Position numbers and translations under genes: made by a program | Notes under the pieces: model-generated | The model's database searches: none | Told to the model about the DNA's origin: nothing | Seen by the model: only the letters and a program-made list of their open reading frames with translations | In this document: in pieces, positions 45,179 through 53,803 of the stretch | Layout of the letters: the number at the start of each line of letters is the position of its first letter | Position numbering within the stretch: the stretch's first letter is position 1 | From: RYN-133 sp963785425 | Lineage (GTDB): Bacteria > Actinomycetota > Actinomycetes > Mycobacteriales > Jatrophihabitantaceae | Direction of reading: 5' to 3' | DNA: 64,000 nucleotides | Assembly: GCA_963785425.1 (NCBI GenBank) | Contig: CAWAVG010000004.1 | Span: 1,054,001-1,118,000, forward strand

Positions 45179-46904
45179 TCACGGCTCGTGGGTGTTCTGC
45201 AGCACCGAGTGACCGGTGCTGGCGTCGGCGTTCCACTTCTGTCCGGTGGAGCCGTCGCACGTGGCGGTCACGATCTTCTGGTACTGGCCGAGATACAGGT
45301 CCGACGTCGGGGCGAGACCCAGAGCACAAGGTGGAGTTCGACGAATCGACGATCGTGTAGCGCTGGTCGTAGGTGAGCGCGGAGACGCCATCGCTCTGCT
45401 TGAGCCGGTAGACCTTCCACAGGTACGGGCTGGGCGATGTCGGGAATGAGCTGGGACATACGGCGACAATCACATAGGCGCCGTTGGTCTGCGGGCTCTT
45501 CACGCAGTAGTTCACGCCGCCGTATGTCGTGATCCACTCGACCGTCGTCGGTTTTGCCGTCGAGTCGCTCGCGAGGGACGGACTCGCCGTGAACTTCTGG
45601 TTCCAGGTGACCTTCGTGGGGTCCGGGTTCTGCTTGCAGGTGTAGGCAATGAGGTACGGTGCTCGAGGTCTGCTGTCCCGTGACGTCGAGGCAGTTGCCG
45701 AACAGCTTGAAGTTGACCAGCTGGTTGTTGGCCGCACCTGCCATGCCGGCACCGGCGGTCGGTGACGGAACCCAGGTCTGATTGGGGTCGCTCGGTGCCA
45801 CCGGTGCAGGACTGCAACGCGAGCGCGGCGTTGGCCGTCTGGCTGCCGATGTTGATGCAGTACCTGTCGACGTCAGTGCCGGTGGTGTTCGCGCCGCGTC
45901 AGGTGCGAGTTGTCGTCGATGCTCCACTGCTGGTCCGGCGCCTGCGTTGCCGAGCGAGGAACAGGTGTTGACGTACACGGCGTTTCCGGCCGCGTGCGGC
46001 GTGTTGGCGTCGAGGCACAGTCCCAGCGCCGCCGGCGGACGAGCACTCGGCCGAGGTGCCCCGGCAGGACGAGCTGCACGTGGTGGAGTTCGAGGAGAGC
46101 ACCGACAGCGTCACCGACGACACCAGTTGGATGCTCAGGTCGCATCGATATGCCCAGGTCTGCTGCGCCGACGGCGGCACCGAGGTGCTGCACTCCTGGA
46201 GCAGCACCGGTGTCATGCGCCGTTGGGCTGCCGGATCCGGCGTCCATGCAGTACTGCGACGTGCCGCTCGGGAAGATGCGTATCGTGCCGCCGGCGTAGT
46301 TGGTGTCGTCGGTGTTGAACACGTAGGTGGTCACGATCGTTCGGCCGTGCGAGGTGCCGCGTGATCCGCCGGAGCCGAAACTGGTGGCCGCGGACGAGCA
46401 GCTCGAGCTCGTCTGCGGATTGGGCGTCCCGACGACGACTCCCGTAGAGATCAGGCAGGCATAGTGCGGCGTGCGGACGTGCAGTGTCGTGTCGTACGGA
46501 CCGTATCCGTCGGCGCACACCATCGGCGCGGCCGTGGGATTCGCGATCGGGTCGGCGGAGTAGTAGATGATCTGCGTCCAGTAGTTGGCCGTACCGCCGG
46601 TGGACGTGCCCACCGTGCCCGAGAGCGGCCCGCACGGCAGCAGGCCGGCGTCGGGCGTGCCGTCGGAGTCGACGGCGTTGCGGATCTGGCCCATCACCAC
46701 CTGGACACCGGTCTGCGCCGCGTTCAACGAGTCGGTGCGGGTCGTGTCGAAGCGGGTCGTCTGGCTCTGCGCGATGATGATCGGCATCAGCGTCGCACTC
46801 AGCACGACACCGACGATCGTCACGAGCAGCAGCATCGCGATCGAGCCACCCTCGGGGTCGGTGTCGCTCGTGCGCCGGCGCAGCCGGTTGATGAGAGTGA
46901 TCAT
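45179..46904 (-). pseudogene. PilX-like pilus protein with two ricin-B-type lectin regions; four frameshifts
   Basis: ATG 46904 overlaps the pilW stop (ATGA). Residues 1-60 have a basic start, a hydrophobic helix (SIAMLLLVTIVGVVLSATLMPIII) and an amphipathic AQSQTTRFDTTRTDSLNAAQTGVQVVM helix, as in PilX-type T4P minor proteins. After about 200 residues six repeats of 'C-x-D/N ... C ... QxW' type follow: CMDAG..QQTW (46250-46145), CLDAN..QQWS (46015-45910), CINIG..NQTW (45855-45770), CLDVT..TWNQ (45690-45590), YCVKS..LWK (45500-45410), LCALG..GQKW (45320-45225). Six repeats equal two beta-trefoils. The frame shifts four times, each time by one surplus base, with no internal stop otherwise. It is probably functional if the shifts are sequence errors: a carbohydrate-binding pilus-tip component. 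Confidence 0.72.
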
Positions 46905-47533
46905 GACCGGGCAATCTGTTGGCATACCGAGGTCGACGACGTCTGCGTCGAGTTGAGGGCTGTGAACGTGACCGATGAGGTTGCTGTCGACTTTCGCCGG
47001 CGAGACCTGCGACGAGACGAGCGTGACCTGGAGCTGGCGGTACAGGCTGGTGGCCGGTGTGCTGAGCACGAAGGGCGTCGTCGCGCTGTTCGCCGCAGCC
47101 GTCCCGTTCGTCACCGAGTTGGCGAGCGGGACCCAGCTGGTTGCTGTACCGGCGCTCTGATCGGCGTTGACCGCCCACGTGCGCAGTTGGAGCTGCGACG
47201 TGGAGATGTCGACGCGGAGTTGGTTGCAGGTGCTCTTGCCGGCCGCCGTGGGGACGCTGAACTCGACGTACCAGTCCCGGGTGGTCGTCCCCGTGCCGGG
47301 TGTCGAGATCGCCGATGCGTACCTGACCAGCTTGTCCAGGCGCAGGTAGGCGTTGTTGACCTGAACCGGCGGTGTTCACGGACGCGTCGGTCTTGTTCGT
47401 CGAGGACGTCATCATGATCACCGCGGTGGTGAACATCGACATGAACACCGTCATGAGCGCCCATGGCGACGAGCAGTTCGACCAGGGTGGTGCCCTCGTC
47501 GTCGCGACGGCTGCCTACGAACCTCGAGATCAT
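46901..47533 (-). pseudogene. PilW/PilJ-like minor pilin, three frameshifts
   Basis: ATG 47533 overlaps the upstream gene's stop. A class III signal with G before TTLVELLVAM and Glu at +5 identifies a prepilin. Frame-corrected, it continues ALMTVFMSMFTTAVIMM, then NAYLRLDKLVRYASAI, DWYVEFSV, and ends ALNSTQTSSTSVCQQIARS, about 210 residues. 'LDKLVRYA..I' followed by a beta-rich C-terminal domain fits PilW-like minor pilins. Breaks are in short runs: near 47455 (GGG), 47365 (TT) and 46968 (AA), each one base too many. It is needed with PilV and PilX to prime pilus assembly in known T4P systems. Confidence 0.7.
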
Positions 47534-49945
47534 CACGACACCGTCCAGATGCCGGCGCTCGACACGGTGACCGAACCGCTGACGGTGTCGGTGACGCTGA
47601 CGGTGACGGTCATCGAGCCCTGCGTGGCGGTGCTCGACACCTTGCCCGTCAGGTAGACCGTGCCTGATGCGCTCAACGTCAACGATGTCGTCGAGTTCGC
47701 CGTCGTTCTGTTGGCGGTGGTGCTCAGCCCGACGCCGGACGGCAGGCCCGAGACACTCACCGAGCAACCACTGCTCGAGTAGCAAGTCACCGCGACCGCC
47801 TTGTTCGCGTTGGCGCCACGTGCGACCGTCACGCCGTTGGGCGTCGCGATCGTGGGTGTCTGGTAGGCGACCCAGTGATCCGGTGTCCGATGCCGCTGAT
47901 CGAGTCGGCGTCGACGATCTTCAGCTCGGCGCGTAGTTCGCGCTGTTGCCGCTCGTCACTGCGGTCGTGCTGACGAGTCCGTTCAGGTACACGGTGCCCG
48001 AGGTCGACGAGACGGTCAGGCTCGTGGTCGTGTTTTGGCGGCCTTCACGACCGAGGTGCTCAGCCCGATGCCAGGCACCCCGCCGCTCGTGGTAGTGATG
48101 GTGCAGGACGCGTACGGGCAGGTGTAGGTGACGGCGATGCTCGGCGTGGCGGTCTCGCCGACGGTGGCGTTCGGGAACGGAGATCGTCGGTGCGGCGTAG
48201 ACGGTCCACGAGAACGCCGCTGGTCGTCGCGGTCGCGCCGTCCGCGTCCGTCACAGTCACCGTCACGCTCGAGTAGGTCTTGGCCGAGCCGGTGACTGTA
48301 CCGGTCAGTGCGGGGACGTGTCGGCGGTGACACCGGTCGGACCGTTGCGTGAGGACGTAGCTGCACGGCGTGTTGGGGCACGACGCGGTGAGCGGGACGT
48401 TGACGCCGCCGCCGAGGGTGTCGGATTGCGAGCGCGGCGTACGTGATCGTCGGTGCGGCCACCACCGCCCACGTGAAGGTCACCGTCTTGGACGTGCCGG
48501 CGGTCGCGTCGGTCGCGGTGGCCGTGACCGTGGCCGCCGATCGCGTGACGGTCGGGGTGCCGCTGATCCTGCCCGAGCTGTTGATGGTCAGACCGGTGGG
48601 CAGCCCCGTCGCCGACCAGGTCACCGAGCCCGGAGCCACCGCTGGCGGTGAGCTGGAGCGAGTCGCTGCGGTTGACCGTGGTCACCTGGTTCGGCGGCGG
48701 GTTGGGCGTGAGCGCCAACGGGGGATAGCGTGATCGTCCAGGTGATGGAGTTGGTCGTCGCGGTCCGCGTGCCCGAGTTGTCGGTGACGGTGAGCGCGAA
48801 GGTGAAGGTGCCGGCCCGTGTCGGGGTGCCGGTGATCGTCTGCGCCGACCCGTTGATCGTGAGCCCGGTTGGGCAGCGATCCGGAGGCCAGCGACCAGGT
48901 GTAGGGGCTGCCGGTGCCGCCGGAGACATACGGGGACAGGTCGAAGTTCACCGAGTCGGCGGTCGTGTTCGCCCGCGCGCCCGGCGTGGTCGCGGCCAGG
49001 GCGGGATAGATCCGCCACGTGAACGAGTCGGTGTCGGTGCGCAGGAAAGCATCGGTCACCGTGACGGTGATCGTCGCCGGAGAGGAGTTCTGGGCGGTGG
49101 GAGTGCCCGAGATCAGCCCGGTCGGGCTCATCGCCCAGCCCCGCCGGCAGGCCGGTCGCGGTCCAGCTGAAGGGCGGCACGCCGGTACTGCCCTGCACCT
49201 GCAGCTGCAGGCTGACGGTGTCATTGACGGCGTTGGACTGGTTGCCGGGGTCGGTGATGCTCGGCGCGGCCGGGAGCGGCTGGTTCATCAGGAAGGTCGG
49301 GTCGGTGGTTGCGCTGAACAGCCCTGACGTCACGTAGGTGCAGCTGGACAGGGTGCAGCCGCTGCCCGGCCACGACACGGCGATGACCGCGCGCAAGTAG
49401 GGCACGGACGACGTACTACTGGACGACGTGCACGAATCGGTGCCGCTGGCGTCCGCGACGTCGTAGCACTGGCCGAGGTAGCGCGTCACCGTGAACGTGG
49501 TCGAACCGACCGTCACCGTCGTGCCGACGGTGGGGACGAATGCGGTCGCGCCGGAGCCCGTGGTGGCCTGCGAGTCGACGGCGGACGTCATGCCGCTCAA
49601 GTAACCGCTCACCGGCGCTGACCTGGCCTGCGCCGAGGCCATCTCGGTTGCCACCGAGACGCTGTCGCGCCCGGTCACGAGGCTCGACGCGTCGTGGCTG
49701 CGCAAGGCGTCCATCGCTGTCGTCGCGACCTGAACGGCTGTCGCGCGCGCCCGCTGGTGGCTCGCGACGGACAGGGTCGTGACGTAGAGCATGCCGAGCG
49801 CGCCCATGATCACGGTGATCAAGCTGATCGAGATCATGGTTTCGAGCAGCAGGAATCCGCCGTCCCGGTCCTGCGTATCGGTGTTGTGACGCGACCCGCA
49901 CGGCGGAACCGGACGCGAGCGGGTCGCGTGACGGGACCAGGTCAT
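47533..49945 (-). pseudogene. PilV-like minor pilin with Ig-like repeats; many frameshifts
   Basis: ATG 49945. Residues about 28-55 carry the prepilin signal G followed by FLLLETMISISLITVIMGAL (Glu at +5). A PilV-like domain follows with Cys pairs (QCYDVA..DSC; GCTLSSC). The C-terminal part, recovered by changing frame about ten times, has three He_PIG-type Ig modules of the form 'WxxxGLPxGLxI...GxIxGTPT' (near 49160-49090, 48905-48810, 48620-48550). Three Cys-loop modules follow (CPNTPC, CPYASC, CYSSSGC) with 'TSLT(V/L)S..GTVYL(N/T)G'. Total about 800 residues, far longer than ordinary PilV. Most breaks are single surplus bases; at least two behave as a missing base (near 48315 and 48030). 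Confidence 0.65.
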
Positions 49946-49957
49946 GACGTCGCCCGG

Positions 49958-50707
49958 TCAGCCGCTCGTGTCGCCGGCGAGCAGGCGCTTCAGACGTGCG
50001 ATCTCGTCAGGCGTCTGGGGTGCGGAGAACACCGTCAGCTGCGAGGTCATCCGCGCCCCGCCGTCGATCGACGCGACCTTAGAGCCGCTGCCCGGCGTCA
50101 GCTGCACACCGGAGACCAGCGTGCGGCGCGGGCCGGCGTACTGCATCAGGCTGAGGAAGCGGCGCTGGTTCTTCAGCGTGCCGTCGGTGACCAGCTGCAG
50201 CTGGATGGCCTGGACCGCGCCCGCGACCGGGCCGGTCGCGACCGGGACGGTTGCCGTCGTCGACGTGTCGGTCGGGGTCGTCGTGGGCGCCGCCGTCGGT
50301 GCGGCTCCCGCCGCCGCCGGGTCGGTCGAGGTCGCGCCGGGCGTCGTCGTGGTGGCCGCGGTGATGCCGCCGACGGTGATGCCGTCGATCTTCACGTGCG
50401 TGGCCTGGGCCTGGGCGTACACCTGACGCGTGAACGCGGGCAGCCCGCTGTCGAAAGGCAGCGTCTCGAGGGCGTCACGGAGACTCGCCGAGTAGCGCGA
50501 GATCTGCGCAGACTTCTTCTTCAGCACAGCGACGTTCGACTGGAGCTGGGCGTTGCCGAACTGCGTCGACGTGGCCTGGTCACGCAGCGCCGACGCATTG
50601 TCGAGTTCGGGGCTGATCAGCATGAACCAGCTGGCGGCGGCGATCAGCAGCGCGACGATGACGCCGCCACCGATCCAAACCTTGCGATCCTGGCTCCCGG
50701 TCATCAC
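49958..50707 (-). CDS. pilO: PilO-like pilus assembly protein
   Basis: 249 residues. One N-terminal membrane helix (VWIGGGVIVALLIAAASWFML) is followed by a coiled-coil (ALRDQATSTQFGNAQLQSNVAVLKKK) and a ferredoxin-like C-terminal domain with a Thr/Pro-rich insert (about residues 120-160), then LQLVTDGTLKNQRRFLSLMQYAGPRRTLVSG. This is the PilO/GspM arrangement. Its start overlaps the pilN stop (ATGA). It should pair with PilN in the membrane as part of the alignment subcomplex. Confidence 0.82.
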   Translation of the reverse strand: MMTGSQDRKVWIGGGVIVALLIAAASWFMLISPELDNASALRDQATSTQFGNAQLQSNVAVLKKKSAQISRYSASLRDALETLPFDSGLPAFTRQVYAQAQATHVKIDGITVGGITAATTTTPGATSTDPAAAGAAPTAAPTTTPTDTSTTATVPVATGPVAGAVQAIQLQLVTDGTLKNQRRFLSLMQYAGPRRTLVSGVQLTPGSGSKVASIDGGARMTSQLTVFSAPQTPDEIARLKRLLAGDTSG

Positions 50708-51384
50708 TTGCCTCCGGTCGTGACGTCGTACCGGTGGCTGTACAGCGCGTCGTTGATGTCAAAAGTGACGGCGAACTGCACATTGTTCGTGGAGACCTGG
50801 TTCGTGGTCGGCAGTACGTTCACGAACCCGGGTAGCGCGGAGAGCCGGTCGACGTAGGCCGGCAGGTCGGTCAGTCGCTTGGCGACGCCATTCACGGTGA
50901 TGCTGCCGATGTGTGGGACGCCGGACACATCGAGGCTCGCGGTGTCCGAGGCCCCGGTCGCCGAGACGGTCACGGTCATGTTCTGGATCGACATCGACGT
51001 CGGAGCAGCTGACCGGACCTTGTCGAGCAAGGCCGAGTAGTCCACGTCGGTGCCCATGACCGAGGCGACCTGGCCGCGGATGGCGGCCACGTCGGACTCG
51101 ATCTTGCTCACACCGCCGTACTTGTTGGACTCGATCTGCAGCTGCGTGGTCTGCTCACTTGCCACGCTCGCCTCGTCCGACGCCGAGGAGCTCTGCCGCA
51201 ACGCGTACAGGTAGGCGAGGGCGCAGAGGGCGACGACGACGAGCAGGCCGAGGGCGATCAACCGGCGCACGACGCGCAGGGCGCGCGCCTTGACGAGTTC
51301 CGGCGGGGTGAGGTCGGCGACGATGCCCCAACCGGGCATCGTCGACCACGCGGAAACCGCGCGACGGTCGAGTACGGCAGTCAT
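50704..51384 (-). CDS. pilN: PilN-like pilus assembly protein
   Basis: 226 residues. The cytoplasmic N-terminal segment contains the PilM-binding-like peptide DLTPPELVKARALRVV near residues 25-40, a variant of the usual INLLP. A membrane helix (LIALGLLVVVALCALAYLYAL), a coiled-coil and a C-terminal ferredoxin-like domain ending NNVQFAVTFDINDALYSHRYDVTTGGK follow. ATGA-type overlaps couple it to pilM upstream and pilO downstream, arguing for 1:1:1 production. Confidence 0.85.
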   Translation of the reverse strand: MTAVLDRRAVSAWSTMPGWGIVADLTPPELVKARALRVVRRLIALGLLVVVALCALAYLYALRQSSSASDEASVASEQTTQLQIESNKYGGVSKIESDVAAIRGQVASVMGTDVDYSALLDKVRSAAPTSMSIQNMTVTVSATGASDTASLDVSGVPHIGSITVNGVAKRLTDLPAYVDRLSALPGFVNVLPTTNQVSTNNVQFAVTFDINDALYSHRYDVTTGGK

Positions 51385-52463
51385 GCTGCTGCTCCCATCG
51401 CCAGACCGATCGACACAGCGCTCGGGACGTTGTCAATTTCGTTCTCACGCATGTGGCGCGACGCGCGCCGGTTGCGGATGTGCTGGAGCGGGTCGACCAG
51501 CCGGGCGGGGATGCCGATCTGGTCGCTGACAGAACGGGCCAGCCCCGGCATGAGCGCGCCGCCGCCGGTCAGCGAGATGCGCTCGATCTGCGCGCCCTCG
51601 TTCGTCGACCGGTAGTAGCCGATCGACGTCCGGATCTCGGCAATGAGCGGGCGGAGCCCTTCGACGAGTGCGCGGGTCACCTCGTCGCGCGAGTCCTCGA
51701 GGCCGGTCATGCACTTGATCGCCTCGGCCTCGTGCGGCGGGACGCTGAGACGGTCGGAGAGCTGTTCGGTGATCGCCGCGCCACCGCGCGGCAGGGTCCG
51801 GACGAGCTTGGGCACGCCGTGGTTGTGCACGACGATCGTGGTCAGGTGCGCGCCGATGTCGACGATCGCCTCGATGGCGAGGTCTTCGTCCGCGATCGCA
51901 CGCAGTGACCCGAACGACGAGAGATCGACACGAGCGACCTTGAGGCCGGCGCGCTCGACGGCGTTGACCAGCGCGAGGACGGGCTCACGCGGCGTGGCGA
52001 CGAGCAGACCGTGGACCGTGTTGGTCTCGGGGTCGGGTTCGCCGAGCCGGCAGAAGTCGAGGATGACCTGTTCGATCGGCAGCGCCACGATCTCGCGGGC
52101 CTGGAAGGGCAGTGCCTTGCGCTGGCGAGCCGGGTCGAGGTCGGGAACGGACATGTCTCGAACCAGCACCTGCTGGTTGGCGATTCCCAGAATGACGTTG
52201 CGGCCCTCGAACTTGTTCTCTGCCCACAGCCGCTTCAGCGCCGACGTGAGGGCGGCCGGTTCGTGGACGACTCCGTTCACGACGACGCCCTCGGCGAGGT
52301 CGACCCGGCCGATGCTCTGCACGGTCACCGACGGCCGGCCCTCGAGCATCCCCTGCGCGAGCACTGATGCCCGCACCGCGGTCGCACCGATGTCGAGACC
52401 GATGGCGTGACCGTCGGCGTTGACGACACCGACCTTGTTGATGCCGACCTGGCGATGCTTCAT
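51381..52463 (-). CDS. pilM: PilM, actin-like pilus assembly ATPase
   Basis: 360 residues from ATG 52463 (GGAG 8 nt upstream). Actin/FtsA-fold phosphate loop AIGLDIGATAVRASVL, second phosphate motif EAIVDIGAHLTTIVV and adenosine motif ISLTGGGALMPGLA. PilM sits on the inner face of the membrane, binds the PilN N-terminus and communicates with the PilB/PilT motors. The N-terminal extension of about 15 residues is unusual but short. It is downstream of the pilins and upstream of pilN. Confidence 0.9.
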   Translation of the reverse strand: MKHRQVGINKVGVVNADGHAIGLDIGATAVRASVLAQGMLEGRPSVTVQSIGRVDLAEGVVVNGVVHEPAALTSALKRLWAENKFEGRNVILGIANQQVLVRDMSVPDLDPARQRKALPFQAREIVALPIEQVILDFCRLGEPDPETNTVHGLLVATPREPVLALVNAVERAGLKVARVDLSSFGSLRAIADEDLAIEAIVDIGAHLTTIVVHNHGVPKLVRTLPRGGAAITEQLSDRLSVPPHEAEAIKCMTGLEDSRDEVTRALVEGLRPLIAEIRTSIGYYRSTNEGAQIERISLTGGGALMPGLARSVSDQIGIPARLVDPLQHIRNRRASRHMRENEIDNVPSAVSIGLAMGAAA

Positions 52464-52530
52464 GACGTGCTCCGGCGAGGCGCGAGGGCGATCAAGACAG
52501 ACATGAGAGTTCCTCTGGGCGTGGTGGGGG

Positions 52531-52986
52531 TCACGGGCACGCGGTTGCGCTCGTCGTGATGGCCGACGAACTGACCTTGATCGATCCGACCTTGCTGTCG
52601 TAGCAGTAGTACTTGCCAGTACCTGCCGAGCCGGCGGCTGTCTGCAGCACGTAGGACGACGGCGTGCTGCCGGACTGAGGGGCGTAGATCATCGTCGTCA
52701 CCGACGACAGGTTGACGCGCTCGCTCGTGCATACGCCGTTCGAGGTGTTCACCGTGAACGCAGAGCTCGTCGGGTAGTTCCCGTTGTCACCGACGCACTT
52801 CTCGAGGGTGGAGATCGCGTTGCGCAGATCCGACTGTGCCGCCTTGTCGTTCGCGCTCTTCTTGTAATTCAGGTACAGCGGGATGGCGATGGCGATCAGG
52901 ATGCCGATGATCACGACGACGACGAGGAGCTCGATCAGGGTGAATCCGTCGTCGTCGCTCTGGCGATCCGCACCTGGCGTGGTCAT
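52531..52986 (-). CDS. pilA2: Type IV major pilin 2
   Basis: 151 residues. A short leader MTTPGADRQSDDDG is followed by the class III cleavage site and the hydrophobic spine FTLIELLVVVVIIGILIAI with Glu at +5. The globular domain has a helix SANDKAAQSDLRNAISTLEKC and a Cys-bearing C-terminus (YYCYDSKVGS...ATACP). It is paralogous to pilA1 (near-identical helix, different head). The ribosome site AGAGGA precedes ATG 52986. A strong palindrome separates it from pilA1. Confidence 0.92.
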   Translation of the reverse strand: MTTPGADRQSDDDGFTLIELLVVVVIIGILIAIAIPLYLNYKKSANDKAAQSDLRNAISTLEKCVGDNGNYPTSSAFTVNTSNGVCTSERVNLSSVTTMIYAPQSGSTPSSYVLQTAAGSAGTGKYYCYDSKVGSIKVSSSAITTSATACP

Positions 52987-53027
52987 GGAGTCCTCTAGTT
53001 CGTCGAAGGTCAGGCGCTCTCACCGAG

Positions 53028-53053
53028 TTGCCGGGGCCGATCGGCCCCGGCAA
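53028..53053 (-). terminator. Hairpin between the two major pilin genes
   Basis: A perfect 26-nt palindrome (13+13: TTGCCGGGGCCGA and complement), 22 bp past the pilA1 stop. It would partially terminate or stabilise the pilA1 transcript, favouring high pilA1 levels over downstream genes. Confidence 0.75.
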
Positions 53054-53075
53054 CCAGTGGCAACGACTGCGCTGG

Positions 53076-53549
53076 TCAGCAGGCGGTCTGCGAGGTGGAG
53101 CTCACGGTCTTGACGGAGCCGCCGACCGCAGAGTTGTAGCAGTAGTACCGGTTTGTGGTACCGCCACTGTTGATCGCGGTCACCACGTACGAGCTCACCG
53201 GGGTTGCGGAGTTGGCGTAGTAGGCCATGGTCGTGCCGCCGGTGACGTTGATCGTCTGGCCGGCACAGTCGGTGAACGTCTTGGCCGCGGTCCAGCTGAC
53301 AGCCGTGGCACCGGCGCCGACCGGGTAGTTGCCGTTGTCCGAGTTGCACTGCTCGAGCGCCGAGATGGCGCCGCGCAGGTCCGACTGGGCCGACTTGTCG
53401 TTCGCGCCCTTCTTGTAGTTCAGGTACAGCGGGATGGCGATGGCGATCAGGATGCCGATGATGACGACAACCACGAGCAGCTCGATGAGAGTGAAGCCGC
53501 GGTCGCCCTCTTCGCGCTCCTCCCGGAGCGTGGCAAGGCGGTTAAGCAT
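53076..53549 (-). CDS. pilA1: Type IV major pilin 1
   Basis: 157 residues from ATG 53549 with an ideal AAGGAGG 6 nt upstream, stronger than other genes in the cluster. The leader MLNRLATLREEREEGDRG is long and charged, then FTLIELLVVVVIIGILIAI with Glu at +5. The head has Cys in EQCNSDNGNYP and FTDCAGQ, and C-terminal RYYCYNSAVGG..TSQTAC, suggesting disulfides. It is probably the main pilin, given its ribosome site and flanking terminators. Confidence 0.92.
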   Translation of the reverse strand: MLNRLATLREEREEGDRGFTLIELLVVVVIIGILIAIAIPLYLNYKKGANDKSAQSDLRGAISALEQCNSDNGNYPVGAGATAVSWTAAKTFTDCAGQTINVTGGTTMAYYANSATPVSSYVVTAINSGGTTNRYYCYNSAVGGSVKTVSSTSQTAC

Positions 53550-53710
53550 TGGGAGCCTCCTTGGCTCAGTCGGGGCTCGGCGCGGGGTTGCCGATGCTTT
53601 GTTCCCTCGTGTGTCAAATCGGCGTGAGCGCGGTGAGCTTGAGGCGGATGCTCGAAGTTAACATCACGATCAGGTAACGAAGCCCGTCCGCGATTTGCGC
53701 ACAGGCGAAC

Positions 53711-53738
53711 AGCGCCGTGCCCGCTGGGGCACGGCGCT
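53711..53738 (-). terminator. Strong hairpin between pilC and pilA1
   Basis: A perfect 12-bp stem (AGCGCCGTGCCC / GGGCACGGCGCT) with a 4-nt loop in the 254-bp gap between pilC and pilA1. It lies about 65 bp past the pilC stop. It splits the cluster into motor (BTC) and fibre units; the rest of the gap presumably holds the pilA1 promoter. Confidence 0.8.
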
Positions 53739-53780
53739 GCTGGGTTCGGCAGCTGCTGGGTTCGGAGCTGCTGGGTTGGA
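53736..53780. repeat. Three tandem 14-16 bp repeats after pilC
   Basis: GCTGCTGGGTTCGGCA, GCTGCTGGGTTCGGA and GCTGCTGGGTTGGA in direct succession between the pilC stop and the terminator, overlapping the latter by a few bases. Likely slippage-generated; no function is apparent. Confidence 0.7.
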
Positions 53781-53803
53781 GCGTGGGTCGGGCTGCGGGC
53801 AGC

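Noticed and set aside
45179..49945. Programmed +1 ribosomal frameshifting as a regulatory system for pilV/W/X
   Set aside because: About 20 sites with no shared slippery motif or downstream structure, some of opposite sign, and the same kind of break in unrelated metabolic genes; error or decay is simpler.
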